From the NCBI GenBank assembly GCA_941918925.1, contig OW799234.1:66307543-66371542 (forward strand): DNA of 64,000 bases, given 5' to 3'. Below are positions 45,803-57,288 of the stretch, in pieces. Source of the DNA: Phyto melanocephala (taxonomy: Eukaryota > Arthropoda > Insecta > Diptera > Rhinophoridae). The position numbers and the translations under genes were made by a program. Under the pieces are notes generated by a model. That model was given only the letters and a program-made list of their open reading frames with translations, searched no databases and had not been told where the DNA came from. Position 1 is the first letter of the stretch. Every line of letters begins with the position of its first letter.

Positions 45803-46707
45803 AGGGTGGGCCAAAGTTACCGTTTCGTTAATATGTTTAACAAAAAATATTCATATTACATAAGTAGCAATGGGAGAAAAATAATGGAGAGGGTCACAAC
45901 TAAACATATAGTCAGAATTTTTCCCTCTGAAGCATGGATTTGCTACGCAGTTCATTGTCACCACCAAATTAGCATCGTAAAAGATTTGCCTCGAACCTGT
46001 AGTCCACGTGTAACTCGCGCTGCTGAAAATATTCAATGGGTAGAGCAAAGTGTTAACGAAACACCAGCATCATCTACCATAAAGTGTTCAACTCATACGT
46101 CACTATTACGCCTTTTAAGCAAAGTCTCACTACAAGAACTTAAACTCAAAATTTTGCGGTAAAATTTCAACAGTTTGCCAGCAATGAAATGAACTTTATT
46201 GAATATTTGATTTGATAATGAGTGAACAGCTGTGTTAATAAGCAGAACTGTGAGTTTTGTGATTGTGAAAATTCAAGAGCTATTTACCAAAGCCAATTGC
46301 ATTTCATTAGTTGAAGAGTATGGTGTGGCATTACATCTGATAATATTATTGAAGGTTTATTCTGTGAAAATGAAGATGAAAGTGCTGTAACCGATGAAGA
46401 TGAAAGTGCTGTAACCGTAAATGAGGAGCGGTATTGGTATATGATAGAAATTTTTTTACGTCCTGCTCTTGAAAATAAACCTAAAATGTGACTTCAGCAG
46501 GATGAAGCCACTGCCCACACAGCCCAGAACACAATGGTAATTTTGAGTACAGTTTTTGGAGAGCACATAATTTCCAGAAATTCGTCAATTAATTGACCAG
46601 CGCTTTCGCCAGACTTTGTCAGCATCCAAATATTTTCGTTTGGGTGTTTCATCTGGGTGACCACTTTTTTTTTTAAACTCCATAGTGACTTTTGGCCCAC
46701 CCTTTAC
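45803..46707 (+). pseudogene. Mariner-like element, degenerate
   Basis: Tips tacagggtgggccaaag and the complement (gacttttggcccaccctt) bound the element. Inside, a frame with VTRAAENIQWVEQSVNETPA and LLSKVSLQELKLKILR matches the linker of DUF4817-class mariner transposases. Further on LQQDEATAHTAQNTM and EHIISRNSS preserve the second catalytic Asp region, after stops and frame changes. A 25-bp direct repeat (gtgctgtaacc at 46381 and 46404) lies between. It belongs to the same tip family as 57289-57660. Confidence 0.75.
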
Positions 46708-47194
46708 ACATATGTATGAATGTAGGTACGTATGTAGATATGCACTTTTGCTTATAATGCATTTAAAGGCAAAATATGCATGTAAAATTCTTATGTATGT
46801 ACAACTACTTGTTTGTTTCTTCGTTGTTTGTCCGTATTAATTTAATAAATATTTCGAGTTGCATCTTTCTCTGTTATTTTACGTTAAATTTACAATGGCT
46901 TTATGAAAATCACCACTGGCACACACGACTACACATTACTGTTTAAAGTGTAAAATTTATTTGAATGTTTGACCTTTTAGATCAGCTTCATAAATTCATA
47001 ACAATTATGAAAGTTCATAAGGCTTTTGCATAAACTAAAAAATTATTTGAAATTTTATTAATAGACGCTAATTGCTTGTGGGGTTTTAGCTGCAAAAGTG
47101 TTATATATTTTAAATTAAATAACAACTAAGTGTTTGTTTTCTACACGAAGCAATTATTGTTAAAATATTTTAAAACAAATGTTTTCCCCTAACC
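46708..47194. other. AT-rich spacer
   Basis: Nothing recognised. Confidence 0.5.
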
Positions 47195-47694
47195 AGGGTA
47201 CACTTAACCAGATATACTCAGTGGCTAATACGACTGAATTCCCCTTCTTTCCAAATGTCTAACAAAAAATATATTTGAAGGCGTAGTCGAAGGCGAATTC
47301 ATGTAGGTGAAATTATCAGCCCAGCTGATGACGAAGCCTTCTGTCAAAATTTGTTGATTTGCATTAATATCATTTATTAATGCAGAGGTGGAAAATCAGA
47401 TTTTGGTTTCGGTATTGAACAATTAAGTTGAGTGTACTTTTTTGATAGTAAATGTACCAAATTTATCTATATTTGTTGCTTCTGTACATAATGTGCTTTA
47501 AAAATACAAATCTTTTTTTTTTTTGTATCGAATTTCAACGAATTTATCATATCATAACTACATTTCCTTTCCTGATATAGGAATGGGCCTTGGCAGAAAG
47601 CATCCCCTAAAAATTTTCTTTGTTGTATTAATTAGCCATTGTATATACCTGTATGAATATGCCATAGAATATGTCATATTTATTTTATATGAAA

Positions 47695-48942
47695 CTAGAA
47701 AGGCCCGGCGCGCGTTGCTACGCCCCTTAATGAATAAAAATGCATTTTGAATTTTAATTCAATATCAAGTGCAAAAAGCTAAAAATTATAATGGGCGCGG
47801 TACTGCCCACTTTTCTAATCACGAAACTGTATAGTCATGACAACTCAATATGTGTGCAAAGTATCAGAAAAATCGGTGCAGTGCAAGTAGCTAAAACTGA
47901 TAACTAATTTTTATGGGCGTGGCCCCGCCCACTTTTTGCCACCCATAAACACTTCCTGGAATGTGTACCACAACTTGCCAAAGTTTGAGTCCGATCGGTT
48001 TTACAGTTTCGGAGTCTATAGCTAACACACACACACACAGAGTTTCACTTTTATATATATACTAGCCAATCCCGGAGCGCGTTGCTACGCCCCTTAATGA
48101 ATTTGAATCGCATTCTAAATTTTAATCGAATATCAAGTGCAAGGCTAAAAACTATAACTTTTTCTTTATGAGCGTGGCACTGCCCACTTTTCTAATTACG
48201 AAACTGTATAGTCATGACAGCTCAATAAGTGTGCAAAGTTTCAGAAAAATCGGTCCAGTGTAAGTACCTCAAAATGATACCTTTTTTTATGGGCGTGGCA
48301 CTGCCCACTCTTCTAAATACGAAACTATATAGTCATGACAACTCAATATGTGTGCAAAGTTTCAGAAAAATCGGTCCAGTGCAAGTACCTCAAAATGATA
48401 CCTTTTTTTTAATGGGCGTGGCACTGCCCACTTTTCTAATGACGAAAGTGTAAAGTCATGACAGCTCAGTATGTTTGCAAAGTTTCAGAAAATTCGGTCC
48501 AGTGCAAGTAGCTAAAACTGATAACTAATTTTTTATGGGCGTGGCCCCGCCTACTTTTTCAATCACGAAATTATAAAGCCATGACAGCTCAATATGTGTG
48601 CAAAGTTTCAGAAAAATCGGTCCAGTGGAAGTACCTCAAAATTAAAACTTTTTTAGGGGCGTGGCCCCGCCCACTTTTCTTATCACGAAATTATTTAGTC
48701 ATGACAGCTCGATATGTGTGCAAAGTTTCAGAAAAATCGGTCAAGTGCAAGTAGCTTAAAATGATAACTAATTTTTTATGGGCGTGGCTCCGCCCACTTT
48801 TTTTCACCCATAAACACTCCCTGGTATGTGTACAACAACTTACCAAAGTTTGAGCCCGATCGGTTTTACAGTTTCGGAGTCTATAGCTAACACACACACA
48901 CACACACACACAGAGTTTCACTTTTATATATATAGATATAGA
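47695..48942 (-). mobile_element. Helitron B, interrupted by Helitron C
   Basis: The 3' end is at the left: CTAG 47695-47698 after A47694, then ggcgcgcgttgctacgcc. Two GC-palindrome units (47793, 47914), then the (ac)n tract and agtttcacttttatatatat. Helitron C begins after A48061. The B tip resumes as tataGA at 48937-48942, followed by T. The flanks are A on the left and T on the right, as Helitron insertion predicts. Confidence 0.75.
48062..48936 (-). mobile_element. Helitron C, nested in Helitron B
   Basis: CTAG 48062-48065 at the left with A48061 before it, and tataGA ending at 48936 with T48937 after it. Six units of about 122 bp (gggcgtggc-type palindromes at 48168, 48291, 48414, 48537, 48658, 48780), then (ac)n and the TC tip on the minus strand. 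The left 200 bases differ from Helitron A at only a few positions, and A has the same unit number, so the two are recent siblings. Confidence 0.8.
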
Positions 48943-49149
48943 TTTGACATTTGAAAAGAAGGCAAATTCTCCACGTTTACCTTGTTAAGTGTACATTGCC
49001 CTAATCTAATTTCACTTTCCAAAAATATTTGTACCATTTCTATAAACATTTTGTTTAATTGATTTTTAATAAAAAATTATTTTTATTTCTCTCAATTTAT
49101 TTATTGACTTATTTTATGTTTAAAATTTTTTTCTTCTACATTAAGTAAT

Positions 49150-50880
49150 AATTATTACATTGAGAAGATCGTCAAGTCCGAGGTCAACAGATTAAAATCA
49201 ATAAACGCTTACTCTGAAAATTTGTCCTTGACAACTTTTAATGAGATAAATGCCTTAATTTTAGCACTGAAATCATCTGAATCTCCAGGATTGGATGATA
49301 TTTCAAACATATTAATCAAAAATTTACCGCCTAAGGCAGTGGAGTTATTAACGATCATTTTTAATAACTGTTTAAAAATGAATTATTTTTCAAAACATTT
49401 CAAAAATGCTAAGGTAATTGCAATTTTGAAACCCAATAAATCGAAGCACAATTCGCAAAGTTATAGACCGATAAGCTTGTTAAGTAACCTTGGAAAGCTA
49501 TTTGAAAGAGTTATTCATAATCGTATTTTAAGTGTTGTCGAAGACAAATCGATAACAGAAAATGAACAATTTGGGTTTAAAAAGCAACATAGTGCAGTTC
49601 ACCAAATTAATCGTATTACAAACATAATAAAAGCTAATATAAGAACGAAAAAGTCTACAGGTCTCATAATATTAGATATTGAGAAAGCATTTGATACCAT
49701 TTGGCACAATGGTCTTATTTATAAATTGCTTAAAGCTAATGTACCGAAATATCTATGCAGGATTCTTGCTGACTTCCTCACGGATAGAACGTTTGTAGTC
49801 GCAATAAACAGTTCACTGTCTTCAACAAAACAAATAACTTCAGGCTTACCTCAAGGTTCGATATTGTCACCCTTATTATACTCAATATATGCTTCCGATT
49901 TTTCTCCACCTACGTTCATGAAAATTGCATATTATGCTGATGACACCGCCCTTATTACATCTAGCAAACTCACTAAGGCACTACTTAAGAAAATGGAAAA
50001 AAGTTTTGCAGCCTGTAAAAAGTATTTATTTAAGTGGAAAATAAAAATAAACCCCACCAAAACTCAGGCAATTATATTTACCTACAACAAATCTCCCAAG
50101 CGCTTACCAACCCGCCAACTAAATTTTCAAAATGAAAGTATTGAATTCAAAAATAGCGTTAAATATCTTGGAGTCTACCTAGATAAGAAACTTAATTTTG
50201 CAAAACATATCGATGAAGTTTGTAAAAAATCGCGTAAAATCATCAGAGCACTATGGCCAATGATGAATAAACGCTCAACACTTAACCTACGGAATAAGAA
50301 TTTATTATACAAGTCTGTGATCAGGCCAACTTTGACTTATGCATGCCCTATCTGGTACAAGGCAGCAAAAACACAATTAAAGAAACTCCAAATAATTCAA
50401 AACAAGTGCCTTAAGATCATTAACAACAAACATTGGAGATACTCAACTCAACTTCTTCACAGTGAAACCGGTTATGAGCGAATTATCGACTTTATAGCAA
50501 AGCTTAACAACAAATATTACGAAACTATGGAAAATTCTCCTTATCACCTAATAAGAGAATGCAGACTTTCGGCTTAAATGGAGCTCTAAAACAAAAATCA
50601 CCAAATTGGAAAAATGTGTACAGGTGTGTTATCGCAGGATAATCACTTTTGTATACATGCATATATTCTAATGATACTTGAATTTTTTTTCTCATGTAAA
50701 GGTTTTTTTTTTCCCTATTTTTCCTTTAAATAATGTTACATATATCAAACAATGTCAAGATCTGTGATTACTAATTATAATTCGTTGTAATATATTTAAC
50801 TATATAAAATCTCGAAAATGTAAATACTGAATAACTAAATGTAAATAAAGATGATATATAAAAATGAAAATGAAAAATCT
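49150..50880 (+). mobile_element. 5'-truncated Jockey-like LINE
   Basis: Coding text is continuous from about 49150 to the stop at 50575-50577, then about 300 bases of 3' untranslated sequence ending in gaaaatgaaaaatc. No endonuclease or ORF1 lies upstream, and the P-type repeat ends just before at 49002, so the copy is truncated inside RT. I could not identify the target duplication. Confidence 0.8.
49222..50577 (+). CDS. Jockey-like LINE reverse transcriptase (partial, open)
   Basis: 451 codons open without a stop, extending in frame a further 24 or so codons upstream. The listed start is a TTG and only marks the annotated frame. Residues 18-25 (SSESPGLD), 81-96 (YRPISLLSNLGKLFER), 151-158 (LDIEKAFD, catalytic Asp), 208-217 (GLPQGSILSP) and 238-241 (YADD) are the RT blocks. 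KYLGVYLDKKLNFAKHI is the thumb-side block, and the C-terminal part (CPIWYKAAKTQLKKLQIIQN) is typical of the Jockey clade, which lacks RNase H. It would copy the element RNA at a nicked target. The intact frame suggests a young copy. Confidence 0.85.
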   Translation: MSLTTFNEINALILALKSSESPGLDDISNILIKNLPPKAVELLTIIFNNCLKMNYFSKHFKNAKVIAILKPNKSKHNSQSYRPISLLSNLGKLFERVIHNRILSVVEDKSITENEQFGFKKQHSAVHQINRITNIIKANIRTKKSTGLIILDIEKAFDTIWHNGLIYKLLKANVPKYLCRILADFLTDRTFVVAINSSLSSTKQITSGLPQGSILSPLLYSIYASDFSPPTFMKIAYYADDTALITSSKLTKALLKKMEKSFAACKKYLFKWKIKINPTKTQAIIFTYNKSPKRLPTRQLNFQNESIEFKNSVKYLGVYLDKKLNFAKHIDEVCKKSRKIIRALWPMMNKRSTLNLRNKNLLYKSVIRPTLTYACPIWYKAAKTQLKKLQIIQNKCLKIINNKHWRYSTQLLHSETGYERIIDFIAKLNNKYYETMENSPYHLIRECRLSA

Positions 50881-51239
50881 TCCACCGTGTGTAATTATGT
50901 TGACTTAGATACTTTATAATTTTATTAGTTTTCGCGCTGTATATTATCGACCACCCACATTATTGTCATATAATTAAGGTTGACAGATTTTTGAGTAGTG
51001 TACTCCTATGGTCGGTATAAGATAAAATCACCAAGTGAAATGAATTTCTATTATATAAACTAAAACAGAGACTAATTCTTCCATCTACGAAATCACACAA
51101 CTGTTTTCCAAGATTGCGACAATTACTGACGGCATCAAAGTTGGTTGAAGGAAGTTTATAATGAAGTTCCGATTTGTATTTTTACGAACAGCCAGTTTGA
51201 TACCATAACATTAAGGAATAAAAAAAATTCTGCAATGAG
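50881..51239. other. Spacer
   Basis: Nothing recognised. Confidence 0.5.
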
Positions 51240-51790
51240 ATAAACTGGCAAATTCTAGAGATAATATGGATATCTGATCGTCGTGGCATAATATTTCCAA
51301 ATAAACGCAAGATTTGAATGTGTCTCCATTTGTTCAAAAAAGTATTGGCAAAATTTGCTGTAGAGAGCTTTTTGAAATTTACAATTCTTGTTTACGACGT
51401 CGACTAAAGGTTCTGGATTGTCACCGATACTCTCATGCACTGCTTCGATACTGACATTGAATTATGGTTCTGGATTGTCACCGATACTCTCACTGCACTG
51501 CTTCGATGCTGACATTTAAACGGCTTATTTTTGGACGGCCTGTATGTTCAACATCTTTAATGGTTCCAGTCTCCCTGAATTTTTCAATTAATCTCTCCAC
51601 AGTTGACGAAGTTTTGACATTATTCTGACTTTATTTTGTATGAAATTTTCGAACTGCGGCCGCCAATCTTTCATAATTTTTAAAATATTCTTCACTAATC
51701 AGGACATGTTGTTCTATCGTGTAACGCTAAATTTTTACTAACCCTAAACTTTCAGCTGTCGAATTGTTTTTTTAGGGTTGTCAACCTTTT
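51240..51790 (-). pseudogene. Mariner-like transposase N-terminal relic
   Basis: Read on the minus strand from about 51725, scattered frames give wording equivalent to HTH text: YERLAAAVRKF, STVERLIEKFRETGTI, DVEHTGRP, then the frame 51440-51255 with MHESIGDNPEPLVDVVNKNC. This is the helix-turn-helix to linker part of a DUF4817-like mariner protein. A local duplication of about 50 bases (ggttctggattgtcaccgat at 51410 and 51465) interrupts it. No catalytic region. Related relics are at 53800-54030 and 54780-55300. Confidence 0.65.
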
Positions 51791-52532
51791 ACTGAAAAAC
51801 TGCCGACAAATTCAAATCCTACGTTAGTTTTGGGACACCCTTTAAGAGAGGACGTCGACAAATTATCCAAAACATCATCTTGGGAAAACACTTTACCCTT
51901 TGACAGGTTCAAAAAGAAGATTAAACTTTGAGCGATGGAAAAACACCCCTTCATCGAACATATTATGAGAAATCTCAAATCTTAGCAGATCCAAAGGATA
52001 TTCTGAACTGGAAACGACAAAACTCAGAATTTTATCTGATGTAAGAACTGGTCATACATAATTAAGACTCACCTTGCTCTCATTGATACTATTAAAAAGA
52101 ACAACATGCAGAACTTCTGAAGAAGAAGACAAAACATTGGAAAACTAATTTTGCTTTTGTTTGTTTATTTGTTCGTATAAATTACGGGACTTCAACGTGA
52201 AAACTATGTCAAATTTGGAAAAACCTAGAACTACAGATGGGAAATTCTTAATAAATTACAAACTCTTAATTTTATTGTATTTATGGTTTGTTTGGGGAGA
52301 CTTTCCTAGATCGCATAACATGCCAAGCTGATATAGTCATAGGTACCGGCTTTTAAATTTTAACCTTACCTAAGGTCACTAATGGGTTCCTATTTCTAAT
52401 GCATTAGGTAGTCAGTAAGAACTGATTTTAAGTCAAGGCACAAAGTGTACTACAGGGTGTCAAAGGCCTTCTGGCCAAAAGTGAACTCATCAGACACTAG
52501 GGTAATCCAGAACTTAATTAGGGTATGTCTGA
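51791..52532. other. Spacer without a recognised gene
   Basis: A 65-codon minus-strand frame (51978-51781) is unrecognised. The stretch 52330-52530 has a higher GC content than its surroundings and may be an old retroelement, but I could not match it. Confidence 0.4.
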
Positions 52533-52872
52533 CAGTCGCAATTAAGGTTATTTTGCGGCATTGTCAGGCAAGCAATAGAATCAGTAGATGAGATCGTGAC
52601 ACTCCTGATAGTTAAAGGATGTGTAAGAACAAAGAGAAGATTAAAACTGTGGATTGTATTGTCTGTCAGTGCCTGAGTTAGGTGGCTGTCGTAACGAAGT
52701 CACAGTCGCAATTAAGGTTATTTTGCGGCATTGTCAGGCAAGCAATAGAATCAGTAGATGAGATCGTGACACTCCTGATAGTTAAAGGATGTGTAAGAAC
52801 AAAGAGAAGATTAAAACTGTGGATTGTATTGTCTGTCAGTGCCTGAGTTAGGTGGCTGTCGTAACGAAGTCA
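52533..52872. repeat. Perfect 170-bp tandem duplication
   Basis: Two adjacent copies (52533-52702 and 52703-52872), each starting cagtcgcaattaagg and ending gtaacgaagtca, appear identical. The next bases cagt begin a third copy and then diverge. Identity means either a very recent duplication or an assembly artefact. The sequence itself is unrecognised. Confidence 0.95.
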
Positions 52873-53799
52873 CAGTAAATTGGGCTACATATATTTCGAA
52901 ATGTAAATTAGTATCATCACATTCATTACGGCGACGGGTGGTTTTATCTTAAGTTTGTATAGTTTCTTATACATATCCTTCATTCTTACTTCTTTCTTTT
53001 TGTCTTTTTTTTAAGAAGAAACACTCAGTATTTATAACATACAAGTCTAACCTGACCTTTTCAAAAATATATTCTAATAATATTTAACAGCCCATCTCAC
53101 CAAAAGAAATTTCGAATTTAGTGCAGCAGTTCAGACTTCATTCTCCTACCATATTGCATTTATGGAAATAAATTGTTTGCATACGAAAGCACAACAACGT
53201 AAGTCTTCTGTACTGCTTATTATTTCAGTAGCGAAAAGAAGGAGACAATAGAAGGAGGAGTAGCGCGTAAAAAGAAGGCATGATTAACTCTGTGGCTTGG
53301 AGCTAAAAGGATCAATGTCAAAATATTTACTTTTGATAAAATTGGAATGGAACTTAAACTTTTATAGATGCTTTCATAGTGACATTGGCCAGCATTTTAT
53401 TTATGAAGCTGTTCTGGGTTAAGTATGACTTTAGCTGTTTAACCATAATGAAATAGAGCAAGAAAACAAATCGAATGCAATGATTAACACAAAAGAGCAA
53501 AAAAGTGACATTAGCCCTTTTAGCTCCAAGCCACAGAACTTATTACTGGTAGAGATGAAATTAACGTTTATTAGTTGCAAAAAAGAGACCAACGAAGTGG
53601 GACATCGTAAATTAAAATCAGGTCTTCTAGAAGTGCTTTTGGAAGCAGGTAAGCACTAAGTAAGCGATTCAAGAAGCGCTTTTTGTTGCTGAAGTTTCTT
53701 TTGGTGGGATTCAATACCATCTTTTTTAACCACGATCAAATGTTCGTCTCTCTAATGTCAGCAGAAATTTGTAAGAATAAAGACACTGTAAAGCCTTTT
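52873..53799. other. Spacer with a short inverted repeat
   Basis: The phrase ctctgtggcttggagctaaa at 53289-53308 returns inverted as ttttagctccaagccacaga at 53518-53537, so a 20-bp perfect arm bounds about 250 bases that include an E-unrelated AT-rich interior. This is possibly a small TIR element. No gene. Confidence 0.5.
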
Positions 53800-54030
53800 T
53801 GAAATTTTGAATCATTGTCTATTCTTTCACCCACAGTCTTAAGCACTGCTTCGATATCAATATTTAAATGTCTAAGTTTTGGTCGACCTCTCTGAATTTT
53901 TTTTTAATTTCTCTTCACAGTTATTGATCATATTTTGTATGAAATTTTTAAATCAGAGCATTGTTGTCTCGTGTAATGCTACATTTTAACAAATCATAAA
54001 CTCTCAACTGTCAAATTTTTATTTTTTACA
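53800..54030 (-). pseudogene. Mariner-like relic
   Basis: A parallel to 51400-51740 at lower quality: ctattctttcacccacagtc, actgcttcgatatcaatatt, ggtcgacctctctgaatttt and gtctcgtgtaatgctac occur in the same order. Minus strand, no open frame. Confidence 0.55.
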
Positions 54031-54779
54031 AACAATTTACTTGAGCAGTGCCTGAAAATACAGTTAAAGGTTTTTTTTGTAGTCCACTTACCTCCTAGTT
54101 GGAACACAAGTTGATAAGCAAGTAAATTTAAGCAATAACTTTTATGTCTTTAAATTGGCCACAATAGCAACTATGTTTAGAATAATATTGCTGCTGTTGC
54201 TGATGCCCACTATAAGGCTGACACACTCATCATCATCATCATCATCATAATTTGCATTAGTTATAAATGACCTAATAAAAGTATATGCAAGATCTTCAGG
54301 ATTCATTGCTGCATCTACATACTACACACGTACATACATACATACGAAAATTCTTGCATTAGTCTATATAATACCAGTTGCAATTCAATTGTATTCTTTT
54401 CCATGAACTGACGTAATTGTTATTCAAAGCAAACGGATAACAAGACAGACACACCAGCTCCGATTATGAATTTCCAAGAAAAATATCTCTACCTTCTAAC
54501 TAGTTTTGCTTTTTGTTTATTTTCTTTCTTTTTTTTCATTTCTATTTTTATAACATTCTGTTCAATTTTCTTTTTATTGCTTTATCCTCTAGGACAATGT
54601 TGGGAGTTTTTGTTACAGTTATTGGTTTTCGACAAATGGAAATGTTGTTGTTCGAAGGAAAAACAAACATCAAAGCAAAGGTCATGGTTTGTAGTTTAAA
54701 GAATTTTTTAATATAAATTTACTTTTAAGTTTATCAAATAGTTCTGTTAAAGGCATTCAAATAAGCTATTTGACAGCTT
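54031..54779. other. Spacer with an (atc)n microsatellite
   Basis: A catcat... run lies at about 54227-54248. The 77-codon frame at 54466 is Phe-rich because of T-runs. No gene. Confidence 0.5.
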
Positions 54780-55300
54780 AGATTAGAACAAGACGGAGCA
54801 TTACAAGAGAGAACAACGCTTCGTCATTGTTTGGCGGCCGCAGTTCAAATATTTCCTACGAAGAGTGATCAGAATATTGATCTTACTTTAAGGATTTTGC
54901 ACAGAGTTTTAAAAAACTCAGAGAGATTGGCTGAAGTGTTAACGGCACAAGCTCATGTCGCTAACCAACAAGACATTCGAATGTCGGTAGTGAAGCAGTA
55001 CGTGAGAGTGTTAAAAAAGTCCAGATATATAAATTTGAAGCAATGGAAACAAAAAGCAAATTTTAAAAAGTTCTCTGGAGCATCTTCATTTTTAAAAGGT
55101 TTAAATGACACGAGATCTGCATTTTAATATCTGCACTGCGAAAAAAAAGTTCCATAAATGCGTTATTTATCACCAACAAGCGGATACTGATTTTTAAAGC
55201 TGAGTCATCCTAAGTGATGAAGCAATTTTAGACTTGATGGCCTAGTTTATCGCAAAGCTGACGAGTTTTTGGTGCGTGCAGAAAAATACCATGAAATAAT
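54780..55300 (+). pseudogene. Mariner-like transposase relic, plus strand
   Basis: The frame 54831-55127 begins MAAAVQIFPTKSDQNIDLTL and continues RILHRVLKNSERLAEVLTAQ, then RMSVVKQYVRVL. It aligns by eye with the HTH and linker of the relics on the minus strand at 51.3 and 53.9 kb. After 55127 only broken phrases follow (gtttatcgcaaagctgacga near 55248). It probably belongs to the same family. Confidence 0.55.
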
Positions 55301-55719
55301 TGAAAATCCAAATTGAGGAATTTTTTGTCCACACCTCTTGCAAAATCATACTAATCAAGCAATAATTTAATGGTGCTCGATATTGCGATATAATAACAGA
55401 GTTCTTTTAGCATAATTTGGATGATATTGTTCTAAGGGTTCATACAGTTCGAGAAACAATTTAATTACTACGTTAAGCCTTTCCCCGGCATGTACTGTCT
55501 CGTTTTAGCGATAGAAATTAGTGTAGTGAAGTGATTTAACACTATAAGAATTCTTTTTTATGTCATGTGATCAAAACCCAGTTAGCCAAGTGTTCAAGAC
55601 ATCCTCAAAGTCATGTACTCGAAATGTGATGTATCATAGATAACACATTGCCGACAGTTGAAGCCAAATGTTTGCGATTTTTTTCGAACAAAAATCGTAC
55701 ATGGCAATATAAGCGACAA
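55301..55719. other. Spacer
   Basis: Nothing recognised. Confidence 0.5.
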
Positions 55720-56200
55720 TACCTTGCACAGTGCTGGTTGGTTCGTTACCGTGGTAGTTCACTACCCGAAAACTGTCAAGTACTGTTTTGACAACACCAT
55801 AACATTCGCCAAATTTGATGTGCCTTAGAATCATTCTAGGAGGTTGGTGTAGTGGTGTACAAGATCTATCTGGTAACCGTGAGATATCTTAGCACATCTT
55901 TCAGTCTGACCTGAGATAATTGGTATATTTTCCCAGTATTCTGTGTCTCTTGGCAATCAGGATAGATCTTTAGCAGAGAAGATAGAAACCCGATTTCTTC
56001 TTCTCCAAATCCAGATAGCCGCGACAGTGGTCATTCGAGGGAAGTCCAAGTCGGTTAATACGACCGGCAACCTCGAGATTTCGTTCCAGTTTCGACTGGT
56101 AAATTCCAAAGTGCATATGACATCAAAAGAGAGCCACTTCAGCTTGGTCGCTCTACATGTTCTAGGCTTTTTCAAGAAAGTGTTTAGACAGTAAGGTCAA
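55720..56200 (-). pseudogene. 3' end fragment of the 14-kb LINE family
   Basis: Shares ggttaccgtggtagtt(c/c), caagta...ctgttttgaca, accgtgagatatctta and the stretch around cgacagtggtcattcgag with 13930-14260. It is a diverged second copy of the RNase H-bearing LINE's tail and 3' untranslated part, with stops in all frames. Confidence 0.7.
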
Positions 56201-56269
56201 TCAGCTGAGCATACCTTGACAACACTTTCCAGCATTGACCGACTAATATAGACTTGGTGTAGTAAGTGA

Positions 56270-56402
56270 ATGTTTGCTTGCTCATATCTCGATCAGTTCT
56301 GGATATTTGCAAAACATTGACACAACATACTGATCTGAGTAGCATGTGGGGGCTTCTAAAAGTTGATTTCAACCAACACACGGGCAGACAGGTAGACGGA
56401 CT
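56270..56402 (-). mobile_element. E-family internal fragment
   Basis: tgcttgctcatatctc, ggatatttgcaaaacattga, gatctgagtagcatgtgggg, cttctaaaagttgatttcaa and ccaacacacgggcagaca match the centre of the right arm at 6955-7110. No tips. Confidence 0.6.
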
Positions 56403-57189
56403 CGTGTGTTATTAAAGGGTTTTATAATTCGCCTCTGAATAAATATGCCTGGCAGGCTGCAATCTAGTCCAGGATCAGTTATGTAGTGATAACTTAATAA
56501 ATAAATACAATTCTTGAAGGCTTTTCATCTACACAGTGTTGTTGTTCATATGCATCTGAAAGTTTTTATTTTTATTTATTTTTTTTTTTCTCAAAATAAG
56601 AAATAACTAATTTAATTTTCATTTTAAAACTCTTGAAAAGTAAACAAAATATTATTTCATTTTTTATAAAATTTTCATTAATTATTTTTTTATATTATTT
56701 TTCCTTCAAGAACGGTATTTGTGTTAAGCTCAAGTGTTCTGCAGAGACATGAGTATTATTCTTAATTAAAAAGGAAAACCTTACATATACGATACTACTT
56801 TAGTAAAAAGGGGAAAACAATTTATTTGTTTGTTTTAATATTAAATTAATTGTTGAGAAAAAAATTGTTTTTACTTAGAATCATTTAATTGAAGCTTTTA
56901 AGTAAAATTTACTTTTATAAATGGCAAAACACAAACGTTTTTTTTTTTTTCAAGAGAAATATATTAAAATACTGGAGACATTAGAAATATTATTAAGCCG
57001 TTCGTAAAGACGAAAAGCTGACGAGAAATGGGTGGAAAGTTCGTATAAACGTCGTTCTTATATATTGAGCATTTAAGTAAGGGGAAACACACAAACAAAC
57101 TCTCTGACAAAAAACTTTAAACCGACTTAAACTTTTGTTTACATTAACCCACATTTAAAGGCTTTTAGTTTTTAAGAAAAATATTAACT
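56403..57189. other. AT-rich spacer
   Basis: Nothing recognised. Confidence 0.5.
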
Positions 57190-57240
57190 TAAACGAATAT
57201 ATTCGGCTGTAACGAATTTTCTATATCCACCACCAATATT
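57190..57240 (-). repeat. Relic of an X-element hairpin tip
   Basis: atattcggctgtaacgaatt followed by tctatatccaccaccaat, a decayed version of the tip at 17911-17955. Confidence 0.55.
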
Positions 57241-57288
57241 ATGAGTTCATTTAACAAAGCGGCTATGCTTAAATGTTGCCGTACAATA

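Larger units (their letters stand above)
47195..49002. repeat. P-type TIR repeat, copy 2, containing two Helitrons
   Basis: Left tip agggtacacttaac, with cccttctttccaaatgtc further in. Right tip is the complement of gtacacttaacaaggtaaac, with gccttcttttcaaatgtc further in. The two ends are therefore inverted over about 65 bases. The interior (47285-47694) is homologous to 30985-31420 in opposite orientation. Helitrons B and C account for 1.25 kb, leaving about 560 bp. Non-coding, family unknown. Confidence 0.65.

Noticed and set aside
49222..50577. RT as a retron or diversity-generating system
   Set aside because: Motif order and C-terminal text are those of a Jockey-like LINE; no template/variable repeats or retron RNA are seen.
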